The notes beneath the pieces were generated by a model, which made no database searches, was not told where the DNA came from, and saw nothing but the letters and a program-made list of their open reading frames with translations. A stretch of DNA of 64,000 bases, taken from assembly GCA_044336205.1 (NCBI GenBank), contig CP172318.1, positions 1,364,001 through 1,428,000 of the forward strand, given 5' to 3'. The translations under genes and the position numbers were made by a program. Positions within the stretch are counted from its first letter, which is position 1. Each line of letters begins with the position of its first letter. Shown here piece by piece: positions 1 through 6,427 of this stretch. This DNA is from Ruoffia sp044336205 (GTDB taxonomy: Bacteria > Bacillota > Bacilli > Lactobacillales > Aerococcaceae).

Positions 1-358
1 CATACCCCTTTAATGTATTCTCACTACTTGTAACCCACTCCAAATTGCTTAGTTTATTATTATTTTTATTTCCATCAATGTGATTAACCTCTAGGCTTTT
101 ATCCCTTACAGGTAAGAATGTCTCCGCAACCAACCTATGCACTCTTTTAGCGGTTTTTTTACCGGATTTGTTGAGGCCGACATACAGGTACCCCCTCTTA
201 TCTGCTTTATGTTTAATTAATTTCGAGGAATACTTGTACATTCTTCCATCTCTGTAGCGAACAACCCTATCCACACTTCTTACTCTCCCAAGATCACTAA
301 CTTCGTACCATCCTTCATAACTTTTTATTGGAGCCCAATTTTCTCTATTGCTATTCAT
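1..358 (-). CDS. Phage HNH endonuclease with NUMOD4 motif (3' end cut by window edge)
   Basis: I translated the reverse strand from an ATG at 358; the frame is open to the window edge (119 codons). Near the N-terminus it reads WAPIKSYEGWYEVSDLGRV, the classic NUMOD4 module that helps such nucleases bind DNA. Further on come VHRLVAETF, then VNHIDGNK and NLEWVT, the HNH_3 nuclease core with its central His. Such genes are free-standing homing-type endonucleases common in phages. The start overlaps the end of the upstream gene by 8 bases, so the two are probably translationally coupled. The C-terminus is not visible. Confidence 0.85.
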   Translation of the reverse strand, partial: MNSNRENWAPIKSYEGWYEVSDLGRVRSVDRVVRYRDGRMYKYSSKLIKHKADKRGYLYVGLNKSGKKTAKRVHRLVAETFLPVRDKSLEVNHIDGNKNNNKLSNLEWVTSSENTLKGY

Positions 359-1013
359 AAACGCCCAACTCCTTTAAATTTACTTCAGTTAATTTGATGG
401 GTTTTAGGTGGTGTTTTTGGCAAAACTCCTCAAGACCCATTGTGTGCGCGGATACGTGATGTTCCCTGCATAAGCAAAGGTATGTTGAATCTGCATGATT
501 ATGGTTGGCACGCTTATTTCCCATACCTACTAAATTTGTAGCGTGGTGTATATCTGAATGTGGTCGACCACAAACGTTACACATTCGCTTCATAATCAAT
601 TTAAAGTTCATCTTTGAAGTATCTATCGTTTCGTACCAACGTTGCTTCCTGAACGGAATATCGTTATCTAAGCAGTAATCTATAATGGTTTGAATTAGAT
701 TAGCTGCTTCTTTCATGGTCATTTTATTTCTAGCCATACTCGGTTCAGTTGTTTTATCATGAGTCATCATATATAAGTACTTCATGTTCAGGACTATTTT
801 CCATTGCGGATCACCAGTGTATTCTGATATATCACCTATTAATGCCCAGTAGTGTTTCCTTTGTAGGTCAGTTGTTTTATTTTTTAGAACAGGTTCTAAA
901 TAAACAAAATACCGCCCATTATGTTCAGCTTTATTTAAGAACCTTCCGTCAAACTCGCTATGTAGCTTGACGGAGAGAACATCGCCAGTTTTGTCTATAA
1001 TCTCACCATTCAT
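351..1013 (-). CDS. Putative phage HNHc nuclease (HNHc_6-like)
   Basis: This 220-residue protein resembles the putative HNHc nuclease family found next to recombination genes in Gram-positive phages. Residues about 1-140 form an alpha/beta N-terminal region. The C-terminal third has a CNVCG pair, a DIHH dyad, and a late CREHH motif, which together would form a zinc-bound HNH fold. It starts 3 bases after the ERF gene stop, so it belongs to the same recombination unit. It probably cuts or processes DNA during phage recombination or replication, which is inference from family and neighbours. Confidence 0.75.
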   Translation of the reverse strand: MNGEIIDKTGDVLSVKLHSEFDGRFLNKAEHNGRYFVYLEPVLKNKTTDLQRKHYWALIGDISEYTGDPQWKIVLNMKYLYMMTHDKTTEPSMARNKMTMKEAANLIQTIIDYCLDNDIPFRKQRWYETIDTSKMNFKLIMKRMCNVCGRPHSDIHHATNLVGMGNKRANHNHADSTYLCLCREHHVSAHTMGLEEFCQKHHLKPIKLTEVNLKELGVYE

Positions 1014-1016
1014 ACA

Positions 1017-1670
1017 TTACCCATCCGCTTGTTCTTTTGCTTTGCTTTCTAGTTTTATTAAGTAAACCACTGCTTTATTCCAGTCTCTAATCTGCCCTGC
1101 GTCCGTAACTCCCATGTACTCGAATAACCATTCATCAACTTGTTTTTGAGTAACATTCTTAAGTGTGGCGATTGATTTCTTGAGTTCCTTGGCTTTTGTA
1201 AGAGCCTCTGATTTAGTAGGTTCTGAAATCTCTCTACCTTGATTAGAATGTTCTGGCTTATGTGTTGTATTATTTCCGCTTGCATGGTTACCGTCATCAT
1301 CTATATCTGAAGCGATACCGAATGCACTTGATAAGCTGTATCGTCTTGCGTATGTGATGGCACTTCCCATACCTTGGGCTGTTAGTTTATCGGCTTTTAG
1401 GAATAGTGGGTCAAATTCGATATATTCACCGCTTTCGTGTGTGATAACCGTAATTACACCAGCTTGACCTTGATCGTTACTCACTGTTGACTGGAAGTAG
1501 CTCAATCCTACCGACGGAGCTACTTGATCTATCGAATGAACTACATTTTCCAACGGTACATACTTGCTTTTGAAAAATGGGTTATTTGCATCTTTTAGCG
1601 GTTGTCTAAATTGTTTTTTAAAGTCCGCCAACGCTTTAAATATGTTCTTTGTGCTTTCTGATAGTTTCAT
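1017..1670 (-). CDS. erf: ERF family single-strand annealing protein
   Basis: This 217-residue protein shows the ERF core over residues about 8-130: a helical start, the FKSKYVPLENV segment, a central beta region, and the signature QGMGSAITYARRYSLSSAFGI. ERF proteins anneal complementary single strands during phage recombination and genome circularisation. The tail (about 130-217) is charged and probably flexible. The start has a strong AAGGAGG eight bases upstream. It is followed directly by two nuclease genes, a usual arrangement for a phage recombination module. Confidence 0.92.
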   Translation of the reverse strand: MKLSESTKNIFKALADFKKQFRQPLKDANNPFFKSKYVPLENVVHSIDQVAPSVGLSYFQSTVSNDQGQAGVITVITHESGEYIEFDPLFLKADKLTAQGMGSAITYARRYSLSSAFGIASDIDDDGNHASGNNTTHKPEHSNQGREISEPTKSEALTKAKELKKSIATLKNVTQKQVDEWLFEYMGVTDAGQIRDWNKAVVYLIKLESKAKEQADG

Positions 1671-1682
1671 GTTTATTCCTCC

Positions 1683-2003
1683 TTAAATCATGTATTGCAT
1701 TAATTGAGCGTCGTAATAAGGCTTGCTGTATTCTTCTTGGCTCTCTTCTTCAAAGTCGCCTGTTTCAAGGTCTAAGGCTTCCTCGATTGCCCATTCCATT
1801 GCTTCGTAGTCTGCTGGCACTCTTTCACCGTCTACCCAGTAATATCTCATCCCTTGAGCTATCCACTCACCAAACCCCTCCGACCAAACACGCTCACTAG
1901 CTACCTCATAGTCATAATGGAATGCTAATACCTCGTGCATGTTGTCGTAAGTCATGTCCCAGACAAATACTTCTCCGCAATCAATAAATTTCATTTTCTT
2001 CAT
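1683..2003 (-). CDS. Acidic hypothetical phage protein
   Basis: I do not recognise this 106-residue protein. It is strongly acidic (many Glu and Asp, especially in the last third) and rich in Trp and Tyr, with no membrane segment or signal peptide. It lies between the hairpin leader at 2010-2080 and the ERF gene, 12 bases upstream of ERF, so it is transcribed with the recombination module. Acidic small phage proteins of this kind are sometimes DNA mimics or inhibitors, but nothing here proves that. Confidence 0.7.
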   Translation of the reverse strand: MKKMKFIDCGEVFVWDMTYDNMHEVLAFHYDYEVASERVWSEGFGEWIAQGMRYYWVDGERVPADYEAMEWAIEEALDLETGDFEEESQEEYSKPYYDAQLMQYMI

Positions 2004-2009
2004 GGTTAA

Positions 2010-2080
2010 TTTCCCTTTCTTTTGGTATACTTAAGTTGGTTAATTTCCAAAGTCCGCTATTTGCCTAGCGGGCTTTTTTT
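2010..2080 (-). promoter_or_regulatory. Phage intergenic hairpin element (A-run, hairpin, TATACC, ribosome binding site)
   Basis: Read on the minus strand there is an A-run, a 9-bp hairpin (arms 2066-2074 and 2051-2059), then GTATACC and an AAAGGGAA ribosome site before the gene starting at 2003. On the plus strand the same hairpin is followed by seven T and would terminate rightward transcription. The order of parts resembles the elements at 7131-7215 and 9572-9672. Confidence 0.55.
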
Positions 2081-2303
2081 ATATAAAAAATGCTCCAATA
2101 AAACTAATTACCGCCACGATTGTTAACCCGGTTATCACGAACCCCATACCATCTTTGTTCGCTTCAGCCTCAATCATCTTTCTGAACAGGTATATATCTA
2201 GTGCATGTTCTCTCGCAAGTTCTCGATTACCTTCGTCAAGGGCTTTTAGATATAACCGTCTCGACTTATCTTTCTGCTCTAAATAAATATCAATCTTACT
2301 CAT
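2079..2303 (-). CDS. Small tail-anchored membrane protein, phage
   Basis: This 74-residue protein has a charged helical N-terminal part (about 1-48, rich in Arg, Lys and Glu) and one C-terminal membrane segment (about 52-74, FVITGLTIVAVISFIGAFF). No family is recognised. Its ATG overlaps the stop of the small repressor gene by 4 bases (ATGA), so the two are translationally coupled. The C-terminal anchor with cytoplasmic N-terminus suggests an accessory role at the membrane. Confidence 0.65.
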   Translation of the reverse strand: MSKIDIYLEQKDKSRRLYLKALDEGNRELAREHALDIYLFRKMIEAEANKDGMGFVITGLTIVAVISFIGAFFI

Positions 2304-2506
2304 CTCATCACCCCGTACATCAATTCTTCAAAAGTCACATCAAATATCTCTGCCAACTCTTCAATTCGTTCATCCGGAATCTCCCATTTGCCACTTTCCC
2401 AATGAGATATGGTGGCTCGGTGGACATCCATCTCTATGGCTAATTCTCGTGCGGTCATACCCGCTTCAGTGCGTAGATGCTTCAAGTTCTCTCCGATAAA
2501 ACTCAT
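2300..2506 (-). CDS. Small XRE-family repressor, phage
   Basis: This 68-residue protein is a single helix-turn-helix domain of the Cro/CI type: LKHLRTEAGMTARELA, then ATISHWESGKWEIPDE in the recognition helix region, ending with FEELMYG. It starts with a GGAGG site and overlaps the previous stop by 4 bases (ATGA). It lies deep in the early operon, away from the main switch, so it is more likely a middle or late regulator than the immunity repressor. Confidence 0.85.
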   Translation of the reverse strand: MSFIGENLKHLRTEAGMTARELAIEMDVHRATISHWESGKWEIPDERIEELAEIFDVTFEELMYGVMR

Positions 2507-2826
2507 ACCACTTCCTCCCTTAGTAAATGTAAACCGTAAGCTTCAATCAACCTCGGCAAGTCATCTTCAAATTTAATTGACCGACTCCCTGCATCCAGTA
2601 GCTCGCGGTTTTCGAAATAGTGGGCAAAAGCGTAAATGTTATACAGCGTCTTCGCTCCTTCTTCCTCACGGTATGGTTTAGTAGGATTGAAATAATTCGG
2701 TCTGCTGTCGCAGAATGCTCTAAAACTGGTTAACAACTTGGTTGGGCTTTTGTAGCCGAATATATGTGCGATGTCCTTGGGGAATGCCCAGTATTGTGGT
2801 GTAAAACTAGCCTTGATTATATTCAT
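2503..2826 (-). CDS. Hypothetical phage early protein
   Basis: This 107-residue soluble protein is not recognised with certainty. An N-terminal stretch (YWAFPKDIAHIFGYKSPTK) looks like a short helix-turn-helix or winged-helix start, which would suit a DNA-binding role. The rest is mostly helical, with LPRLIEAYGLHLL near the end. It is directly coupled (ATGA) to the small XRE repressor downstream, so the two may act together. The function is not known. Confidence 0.6.
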   Translation of the reverse strand: MNIIKASFTPQYWAFPKDIAHIFGYKSPTKLLTSFRAFCDSRPNYFNPTKPYREEEGAKTLYNIYAFAHYFENRELLDAGSRSIKFEDDLPRLIEAYGLHLLREEVV

Positions 2827-2843
2827 TATTATCTTCCTTTCTT

Positions 2844-2852
2844 TGATATAAT
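2844..2852 (+). promoter_or_regulatory. Extended -10 promoter for the rightward gene at 2879
   Basis: TGATATAAT matches an extended -10 (TGn then TATAAT at 2847-2852). The -35 region is poor, as is usual for extended -10 promoters. It lies 27 bases before the ATG, followed by a strong GGAAGGAGGTGA ribosome site. Confidence 0.65.
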
Positions 2853-2878
2853 CTCCTTATGGAAGGAGGTGAACGAAA

Positions 2879-3304
2879 ATGGATTACTCTAATTGGATTA
2901 TTGCTCTTGCTGCAATAATCGCTCCTGTTATAACTACTTTTATTAATAATCGTCATAATCAAAAGTTAAAAAGAATAGAGATTGAACAAGAAAACATCAA
3001 AAATTCTAAATTGCATATTAGGCAACTTGCTGAAAATTTCATAGAAAGTCTATATGAGGTAAATGAAATGTATTATTCGGACGATCCTGAAGTTTTAAAA
3101 AAAATAGAATCAGTACTTTTTCGACGTTACAATTTATTAGCACCGTATATTCCTTATGAAAACAAAAAAGATTTTTTATATTTTGTTAAAATGGCATCTA
3201 ACAATCCCAATTTAATAGGCTTATTGCATTCTAAAAAGTACACAGACACCATCATTCCTGTATTAAAGAAATTAGTTCAAACAGAGAATACAAATACAAA
3301 ATGA
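2879..3304 (+). CDS. Membrane-anchored prophage cargo protein (moron)
   Basis: This 141-residue protein has one N-terminal membrane segment (about 5-22) followed by a basic stretch (NNRHNQKLKRIEIEQ) and a helical cytoplasmic domain. No family is recognised. It runs against the surrounding early operon, has its own extended -10 promoter and an excellent ribosome site, and is richer in A and T than its neighbours. These are the marks of a moron gene expressed from the prophage. Such genes often change the host or block other phages, but that is inference. Confidence 0.75.
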   Translation: MDYSNWIIALAAIIAPVITTFINNRHNQKLKRIEIEQENIKNSKLHIRQLAENFIESLYEVNEMYYSDDPEVLKKIESVLFRRYNLLAPYIPYENKKDFLYFVKMASNNPNLIGLLHSKKYTDTIIPVLKKLVQTENTNTK

Positions 3305-3413
3305 CGATGACATAATATTTGAACCATTGGCCCATATTAACTTTGTTTTCCGCTATATAAATTGATATTAATCCGACTAAAAAAACGATGGTAAAAAAGA
3401 TTAACCTCTTCAT
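3252..3413 (-). CDS. Small two-segment membrane protein, overlapping the cargo gene
   Basis: I translated this 53-residue frame by hand. Its ATG overlaps the stop of the 26-residue gene upstream (ATGA). It has two hydrophobic stretches: FFTIVFLVGLISIYIA near the start and YYVIVILYLYSLFELISLI near the end. Its last 53 bases are antisense to the end of the rightward gene at 2879-3304. There is no good ribosome site of its own, so expression would depend on coupling. It could be a chance frame. Confidence 0.42.
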   Translation of the reverse strand: MKRLIFFTIVFLVGLISIYIAENKVNMGQWFKYYVIVILYLYSLFELISLIQE

Positions 3414-3490
3414 TTTTTAGCTCGCCCCAAAACCACACCGACTACCAATCCTGTGGTGATTAAGGTGAGTGTTTTTAATTTATTGTTCAT
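3410..3490 (-). CDS. 26-residue single-pass membrane peptide, phage
   Basis: From the ATG at 3490 the frame reads MNNKLKTLTLITTGLVVGVV then LGRAKK and stops. It has one hydrophobic helix with Lys at both ends, as in small phage membrane peptides. The ribosome site AAAGGAGTGATTTAA lies at the right distance, which is the best argument that it is real. It sits between the ORF6C-type gene and the 53-residue frame on the same strand. Confidence 0.5.
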   Translation of the reverse strand: MNNKLKTLTLITTGLVVGVVLGRAKK

Positions 3491-3506
3491 TTAAATCACT
3501 CCTTTT

Positions 3507-4044
3507 TTAACGTAATCCACTAATGTCATCATCATTAAGTGCCGCGATTTCTTTTTGTCTTGGGGTTAATCTTGTTTGGTGCTCTTCTAAATCAGATAAT
3601 CCAAAACTGGTTAACTTATTCATCGCCTTTTTAAAATCTATGCGTTTAATTCTGGTATATCTGCCTGCTTCAAAAGTCTTTTTTAAGGTGATAATAAACA
3701 CCGGTTCTAAGGTGGCCCAACTTTGCCATAAACAAGTCATCCGATATGCTTCTTCCACTGAAATATTCTTTCGTTAATCTCCAAGAAACGGTACCAACAG
3801 CCGATTGGATGTCTTTAATCTCCTCGTCATTTAAAGTAATGCTGTCGCGCAATTCTTTAATGTCGGCTTTTATTTCGCACTTCATGTCCGTCATTTCGTT
3901 CTTTATTCCAACGACTTCATTTTTAGTAGCGATCATAGAATTAACTACTTTTTGAATAGCCTTGCTTGCATCGTCTTGTCGCTGTAAAGTGAAACTAATC
4001 GCTTCTAATTGGTTAACTTCTTCATTATTTAACAATTCAGTCAT
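3507..4044 (-). pseudogene. ORF6C-type phage protein, frameshifted in an A-run
   Basis: The first frame from 4044 gives 124 residues: a helical or coiled-coil start, then GTVSWRLTKEYFSGRSISDD, and stops soon after HLKKDF. A second frame to 3507 continues at the same point with TFEAGRYTRIKRIDFKKAMN, which is the typical end of an ORF6C domain (antirepressor partner). The two join if the run of six T at 3679-3684 (A on the coding strand) is one base shorter, giving a 178-residue protein. So the gene is broken by a one-base insertion, or the run is miscounted. Its start overlaps the DUF3102 gene by 8 bases. Confidence 0.75.
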
Positions 4045-4993
4045 TAATAATCTCTCCCTCTAATATCTTCATATTTTTATTTGGTAGTATTTTATTCATT
4101 TCTTCTGCCCACAATTCCGCTTGCGTAATCATCGACCGTATTCTGTCTACAGCATTTGTAGCGTATAGGTGGTTTGCTATCCCTTTAAATCTCATTGGTG
4201 CCATTTTTGTATCAAAGAAATCATTGAAATTTCTTTCGAGTTCATAAAACGTTTCGACCGCTTCCATTTTTTCAACAATCGTTTTTTCTTGTGACTGTAG
4301 AGACTGGATTTTTCTTTCTAATTCTTTAGCTTCTGCGGTGCTGCTCTCTAACAAGCTATATTGCGTTTGTTTTAACTTCAGGTCATCCTGAACCCACTCC
4401 AAATCCCTTTGTAACTTTTGATTCGATTGCTTTAGCTGTTCGTTTTCTTGTTTGATTTTTTCGTAATCTTCAGGAATTACTTCTTTTTCAATCACCGTCG
4501 GCTCTTGTGGTTTTTGATTCTTCAGCTTTTCGTTTTCGTCTTCCAACTCTTTAGCGTACACTTCAAAATCGTGCATGCTGTCCCCAAGACTTTCGATAAG
4601 TTCATCTTTTTGTTTGAGTTGTTTCTTTAAATCTTGTAGTTCTCGTACCGTCATTTCGTCAGGTGTTTTAACTTCACCTTTGTTAGTAACGTGTTCTTTG
4701 GTGCGTTCTTCTTCTGGTAGAGTGGATATAATACTTAATGCTGTTGCACCTAAATGTCGAAATGTTTCTACATTTGGAAGTTCCACAGCGACCCTCATTG
4801 ACTTGCTTGCAAAATCCTTATCAATACCTAATGATTCATGCCACTTTCTAAATTCCCCATGCGCTAAATCATTTTCCTTAACATGGTTCAAGCGTCTACC
4901 TATCTCCCAAATGGATTGACCTGCAATATTTTTATGATGATTAATTTCCAACTCTATTTGTTTCAAATCAGTTGATAATGTTATTTCATTCAA
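4037..4993 (-). CDS. DUF3102 family phage protein with long coiled coil
   Basis: This 318-residue protein opens with a DUF3102-like helical domain (about 10-75: IWEIGRRLNHVKENDLAHGE and FRKWHESLGID, then the NVETFRHLGATAL segment). Residues about 110-240 are a long coiled coil rich in Glu, Lys and Gln, and the end (about 245-318) is a separate helical domain. Members of this family occur in phage early regions and are thought to bind DNA, but their role is unknown. It overlaps the next gene by 8 bases. Confidence 0.75.
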   Translation of the reverse strand: MNEITLSTDLKQIELEINHHKNIAGQSIWEIGRRLNHVKENDLAHGEFRKWHESLGIDKDFASKSMRVAVELPNVETFRHLGATALSIISTLPEEERTKEHVTNKGEVKTPDEMTVRELQDLKKQLKQKDELIESLGDSMHDFEVYAKELEDENEKLKNQKPQEPTVIEKEVIPEDYEKIKQENEQLKQSNQKLQRDLEWVQDDLKLKQTQYSLLESSTAEAKELERKIQSLQSQEKTIVEKMEAVETFYELERNFNDFFDTKMAPMRFKGIANHLYATNAVDRIRSMITQAELWAEEMNKILPNKNMKILEGEIIND

Positions 4994-5010
4994 TTTAAAT
5001 CTCCTTCCTG

Positions 5011-5019
5011 TGGTATAAT
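5011..5019 (+). promoter_or_regulatory. Extended -10 promoter for the rightward gene at 5044
   Basis: TGGTATAAT matches an extended -10 (TATAAT at 5014-5019), 24 bases before the first ATG. It lies just upstream of the leftward DUF3102 gene start, so the two genes diverge from here. Confidence 0.6.
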
Positions 5020-5043
5020 GCTTATATATAAATATGTAAGGGG

Positions 5044-5592
5044 ATGATGATTTTGAGGTATATTTTTGTGATATTTACGATTACAGCAATTTCTTTTTTG
5101 CACCAATTCTTAAACGCTAAACACAACATGGACTCTATTAAAAAGTTAAACTCTGAATTCAATAGTTGGATTCTTAATGCCAAAAACCAACGCCCTAGCA
5201 ACGCTAAGTTTGCTCAACTTTATAAAATAAGATATGGGACTGATTCAGCTATCACAAAGATATACAAAGAGAACGCTGCGGTTATAGCTTCAATACCTGT
5301 TGATTTAGTCGAAACCTTTCCTACTACACAACCAAAACTTATCCCTGATCAATTATTGGTATTAGATAATTTAGAGGATTATTACACTTTGAAATATAAG
5401 GAAATATTTTCGCTTAGATATTGGGTAGATTTCATCATCTTTTTACCTAAAAATATATTAAGTTACCTAGGATTACCTGAGACTGGCACAATATCTCGTA
5501 CTGCAAATCTTCTGTATTGGCTCTATACACTGGTTCGTACCGTTTTCGAAAATCAAATAACTCAGTGGATTCAATCGATTTTCTTTAAATAA
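5044..5592 (+). CDS. Membrane-anchored prophage cargo protein (moron)
   Basis: This 182-residue protein has an N-terminal hydrophobic helix (RYIFVIFTITAISFLHQFL), a soluble middle (about 25-125) and a hydrophobic C-terminal third (YWVDFIIFLPKNILSYL and LLYWLYTLVRTVF). No family is recognised. The frame has ATG at 5044 and 5047, but AAGGGG at 5038-5043 touches them, so a TTG at 5053 is a possible better-spaced start. It runs against the early operon from its own extended -10 promoter. The build suggests a cell-envelope cargo protein, for example superinfection exclusion, which is not proven. Confidence 0.72.
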   Translation: MMILRYIFVIFTITAISFLHQFLNAKHNMDSIKKLNSEFNSWILNAKNQRPSNAKFAQLYKIRYGTDSAITKIYKENAAVIASIPVDLVETFPTTQPKLIPDQLLVLDNLEDYYTLKYKEIFSLRYWVDFIIFLPKNILSYLGLPETGTISRTANLLYWLYTLVRTVFENQITQWIQSIFFK

Positions 5593-5783
5593 TTCAGCTC
5601 ATTAAAAGCTAAAATAAAAGCTCCTATTGTCCATGCGAACAAGACTGTATTTATAGAAAGAACGATGAAGTTATCAAAAACCAAGTAGACTAAAATATTT
5701 ATCACGAGTTGCACTATCGCTTTTTCAAATAGTTTTGCAACTCTTTTTATTTCTTCAAAACTTGGCTCTTTCGCTTTTTTCAT
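5571..5783 (-). CDS. Small two-pass membrane protein, phage
   Basis: I start this at the ATG at 5783 (MKKAKEPSFEE) because AAAGGGAG lies 7 bases upstream; the longer frame has no such site. The 70 residues have a charged N-terminus and two membrane segments (AIVQLVINILVYLVFDN and LSINTVLFAWTIGAFILAF). No family is recognised. Its last 22 bases overlap the end of the rightward cargo gene, the same arrangement as at 3252-3413 and 2879-3304. Confidence 0.6.
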   Translation of the reverse strand: MKKAKEPSFEEIKRVAKLFEKAIVQLVINILVYLVFDNFIVLSINTVLFAWTIGAFILAFNELNYLKKID

Positions 5784-5823
5784 GTATTTACTCCCTTTCT
5801 TCGAATCGATATCTCTCATTCCG

Positions 5824-6033
5824 TCAAACATCACTAAATTTATCGCTAAGTTGATTATCTGAAATTTTTGAATAATCACTTGCTATGAATAAAATTGTTA
5901 CTTCTATTGCTTTGTCGTTAATGTGTTCTACTTTTACAGAATCTTCGAGTACATTGAATATTTGTTTATCATCAATAAAGAAAACCTTGGTGATTCTGTG
6001 ACAGTGTTTGTATTTTTCTTTCCGATTAAATCG
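5824..6033 (-). pseudogene. Open frame of about 70 codons without a start codon
   Basis: Downstream of the Cro-like gene and after a G-rich ribosome-like site (AAGGGGGG at 6034-6041) one frame is open for 69 codons and looks protein-like (KVFFIDDKQIF, then DSVKVEHINDKAIEVTILF). It has no ATG, GTG or TTG in a usable place. It may be a small early gene whose start was lost, or may begin at an unusual codon. No family is recognised. Confidence 0.3.
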
Positions 6034-6041
6034 CCCCCCTT

Positions 6042-6060
6042 ATATGAATTTAATTCATAT
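6042..6060. promoter_or_regulatory. Phage repressor operator (downstream of cro)
   Basis: ATATGAATTTAATTCATAT is a perfect inverted repeat except for its central base. It matches the TATGAAT-N3-ATTCATA operators in the switch region at 6315-6331 and 6344-6360. Here it lies just after the Cro-like gene, so the repressor could act on a second leftward start or as a roadblock. Confidence 0.7.
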
Positions 6061-6074
6061 AATATTTAAAAAAA

Positions 6075-6278
6075 TTACACGACATGTTTCTTTAACCCCA
6101 ACAATTCATCTATTGTTACATTAAAATACAAAGCAACTTTAATTAGGTTTTTAGAACTCATCGTCATGGGATCTCGCTCCCAACGACTGATGTTCGCTTG
6201 ATCTGTACCCAATTCCTTTGCTAATTCCGCTTGTGTCATTTTATTTTTTTTTGCACGTAACTCTGCAATGCTTGTCAT
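6075..6278 (-). CDS. Cro-like XRE repressor of the lytic side
   Basis: This 67-residue protein is one helix-turn-helix domain: MTQAELAKELGTDQANISRW is the helix pair, followed by ERDPMTMSSKNLIKVALYF and DELLGL. It diverges from the S24 repressor gene across a 149-base region full of operators and is the first gene of the leftward early operon, the place of Cro in Gram-positive temperate phages. The ribosome site GGAGAGGGG lies at a good distance. It should compete with the S24 repressor for the TATGAAT operators. Confidence 0.88.
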   Translation of the reverse strand: MTSIAELRAKKNKMTQAELAKELGTDQANISRWERDPMTMSSKNLIKVALYFNVTIDELLGLKKHVV

Positions 6279-6308
6279 GGTATCACCCCTCTCCTTGTTG
6301 TTAACTAC

Positions 6309-6337
6309 ATAATATATGAATATAATTCATATGTCAA
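6309..6337 (-). promoter_or_regulatory. Early lytic promoter with operator exactly filling the spacer
   Basis: On the minus strand TTGACA (6337-6332) and TATTAT (6314-6309) are 17 bases apart. The whole 17-base spacer is the inverted repeat TATGAATTATATTCATA (6331-6315). A repressor bound there would block RNA polymerase directly. It drives the Cro-like gene and the early operon. Confidence 0.85.
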
Positions 6338-6343
6338 GTGTGT

Positions 6344-6360
6344 TATGAATTATATTCATA
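6344..6360. promoter_or_regulatory. Phage repressor operator (middle site)
   Basis: TATGAATTATATTCATA is a perfect dyad around its central base, spaced 29 bases (centre to centre) from the operator inside the early promoter. It lies between the early promoter and the repressor promoter. Confidence 0.8.
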
Positions 6361-6375
6361 CTTCTATTATTTATG

Positions 6376-6404
6376 TTGATTTTAATTCATATTAATGTTA
6401 AAAT
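6376..6404 (+). promoter_or_regulatory. Promoter of the S24 repressor gene, overlapped by an imperfect operator
   Basis: TTGATT (6376-6381), a 17-base spacer and TAAAAT (6399-6404) form a good sigma-A promoter ahead of the repressor gene at 6428. The -35 and start of the spacer overlap a half-conserved operator (right half ATTCATA at 6386-6392), which would allow weak autoregulation. Confidence 0.75.
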
Positions 6405-6427
6405 CGACATAAGGAAGGGGGGAACAA

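Noticed and set aside
2051..2080. Terminator for a plus-strand gene
   Set aside because: The hairpin and T-run would terminate plus-strand transcription, but no believable plus-strand gene lies upstream; it is treated as a phage leader element.
4448..4919. Plus-strand frames opposite the DUF3102 gene
   Set aside because: They are antisense to a coiled-coil coding region, have no ribosome sites and odd composition, so they are shadows.
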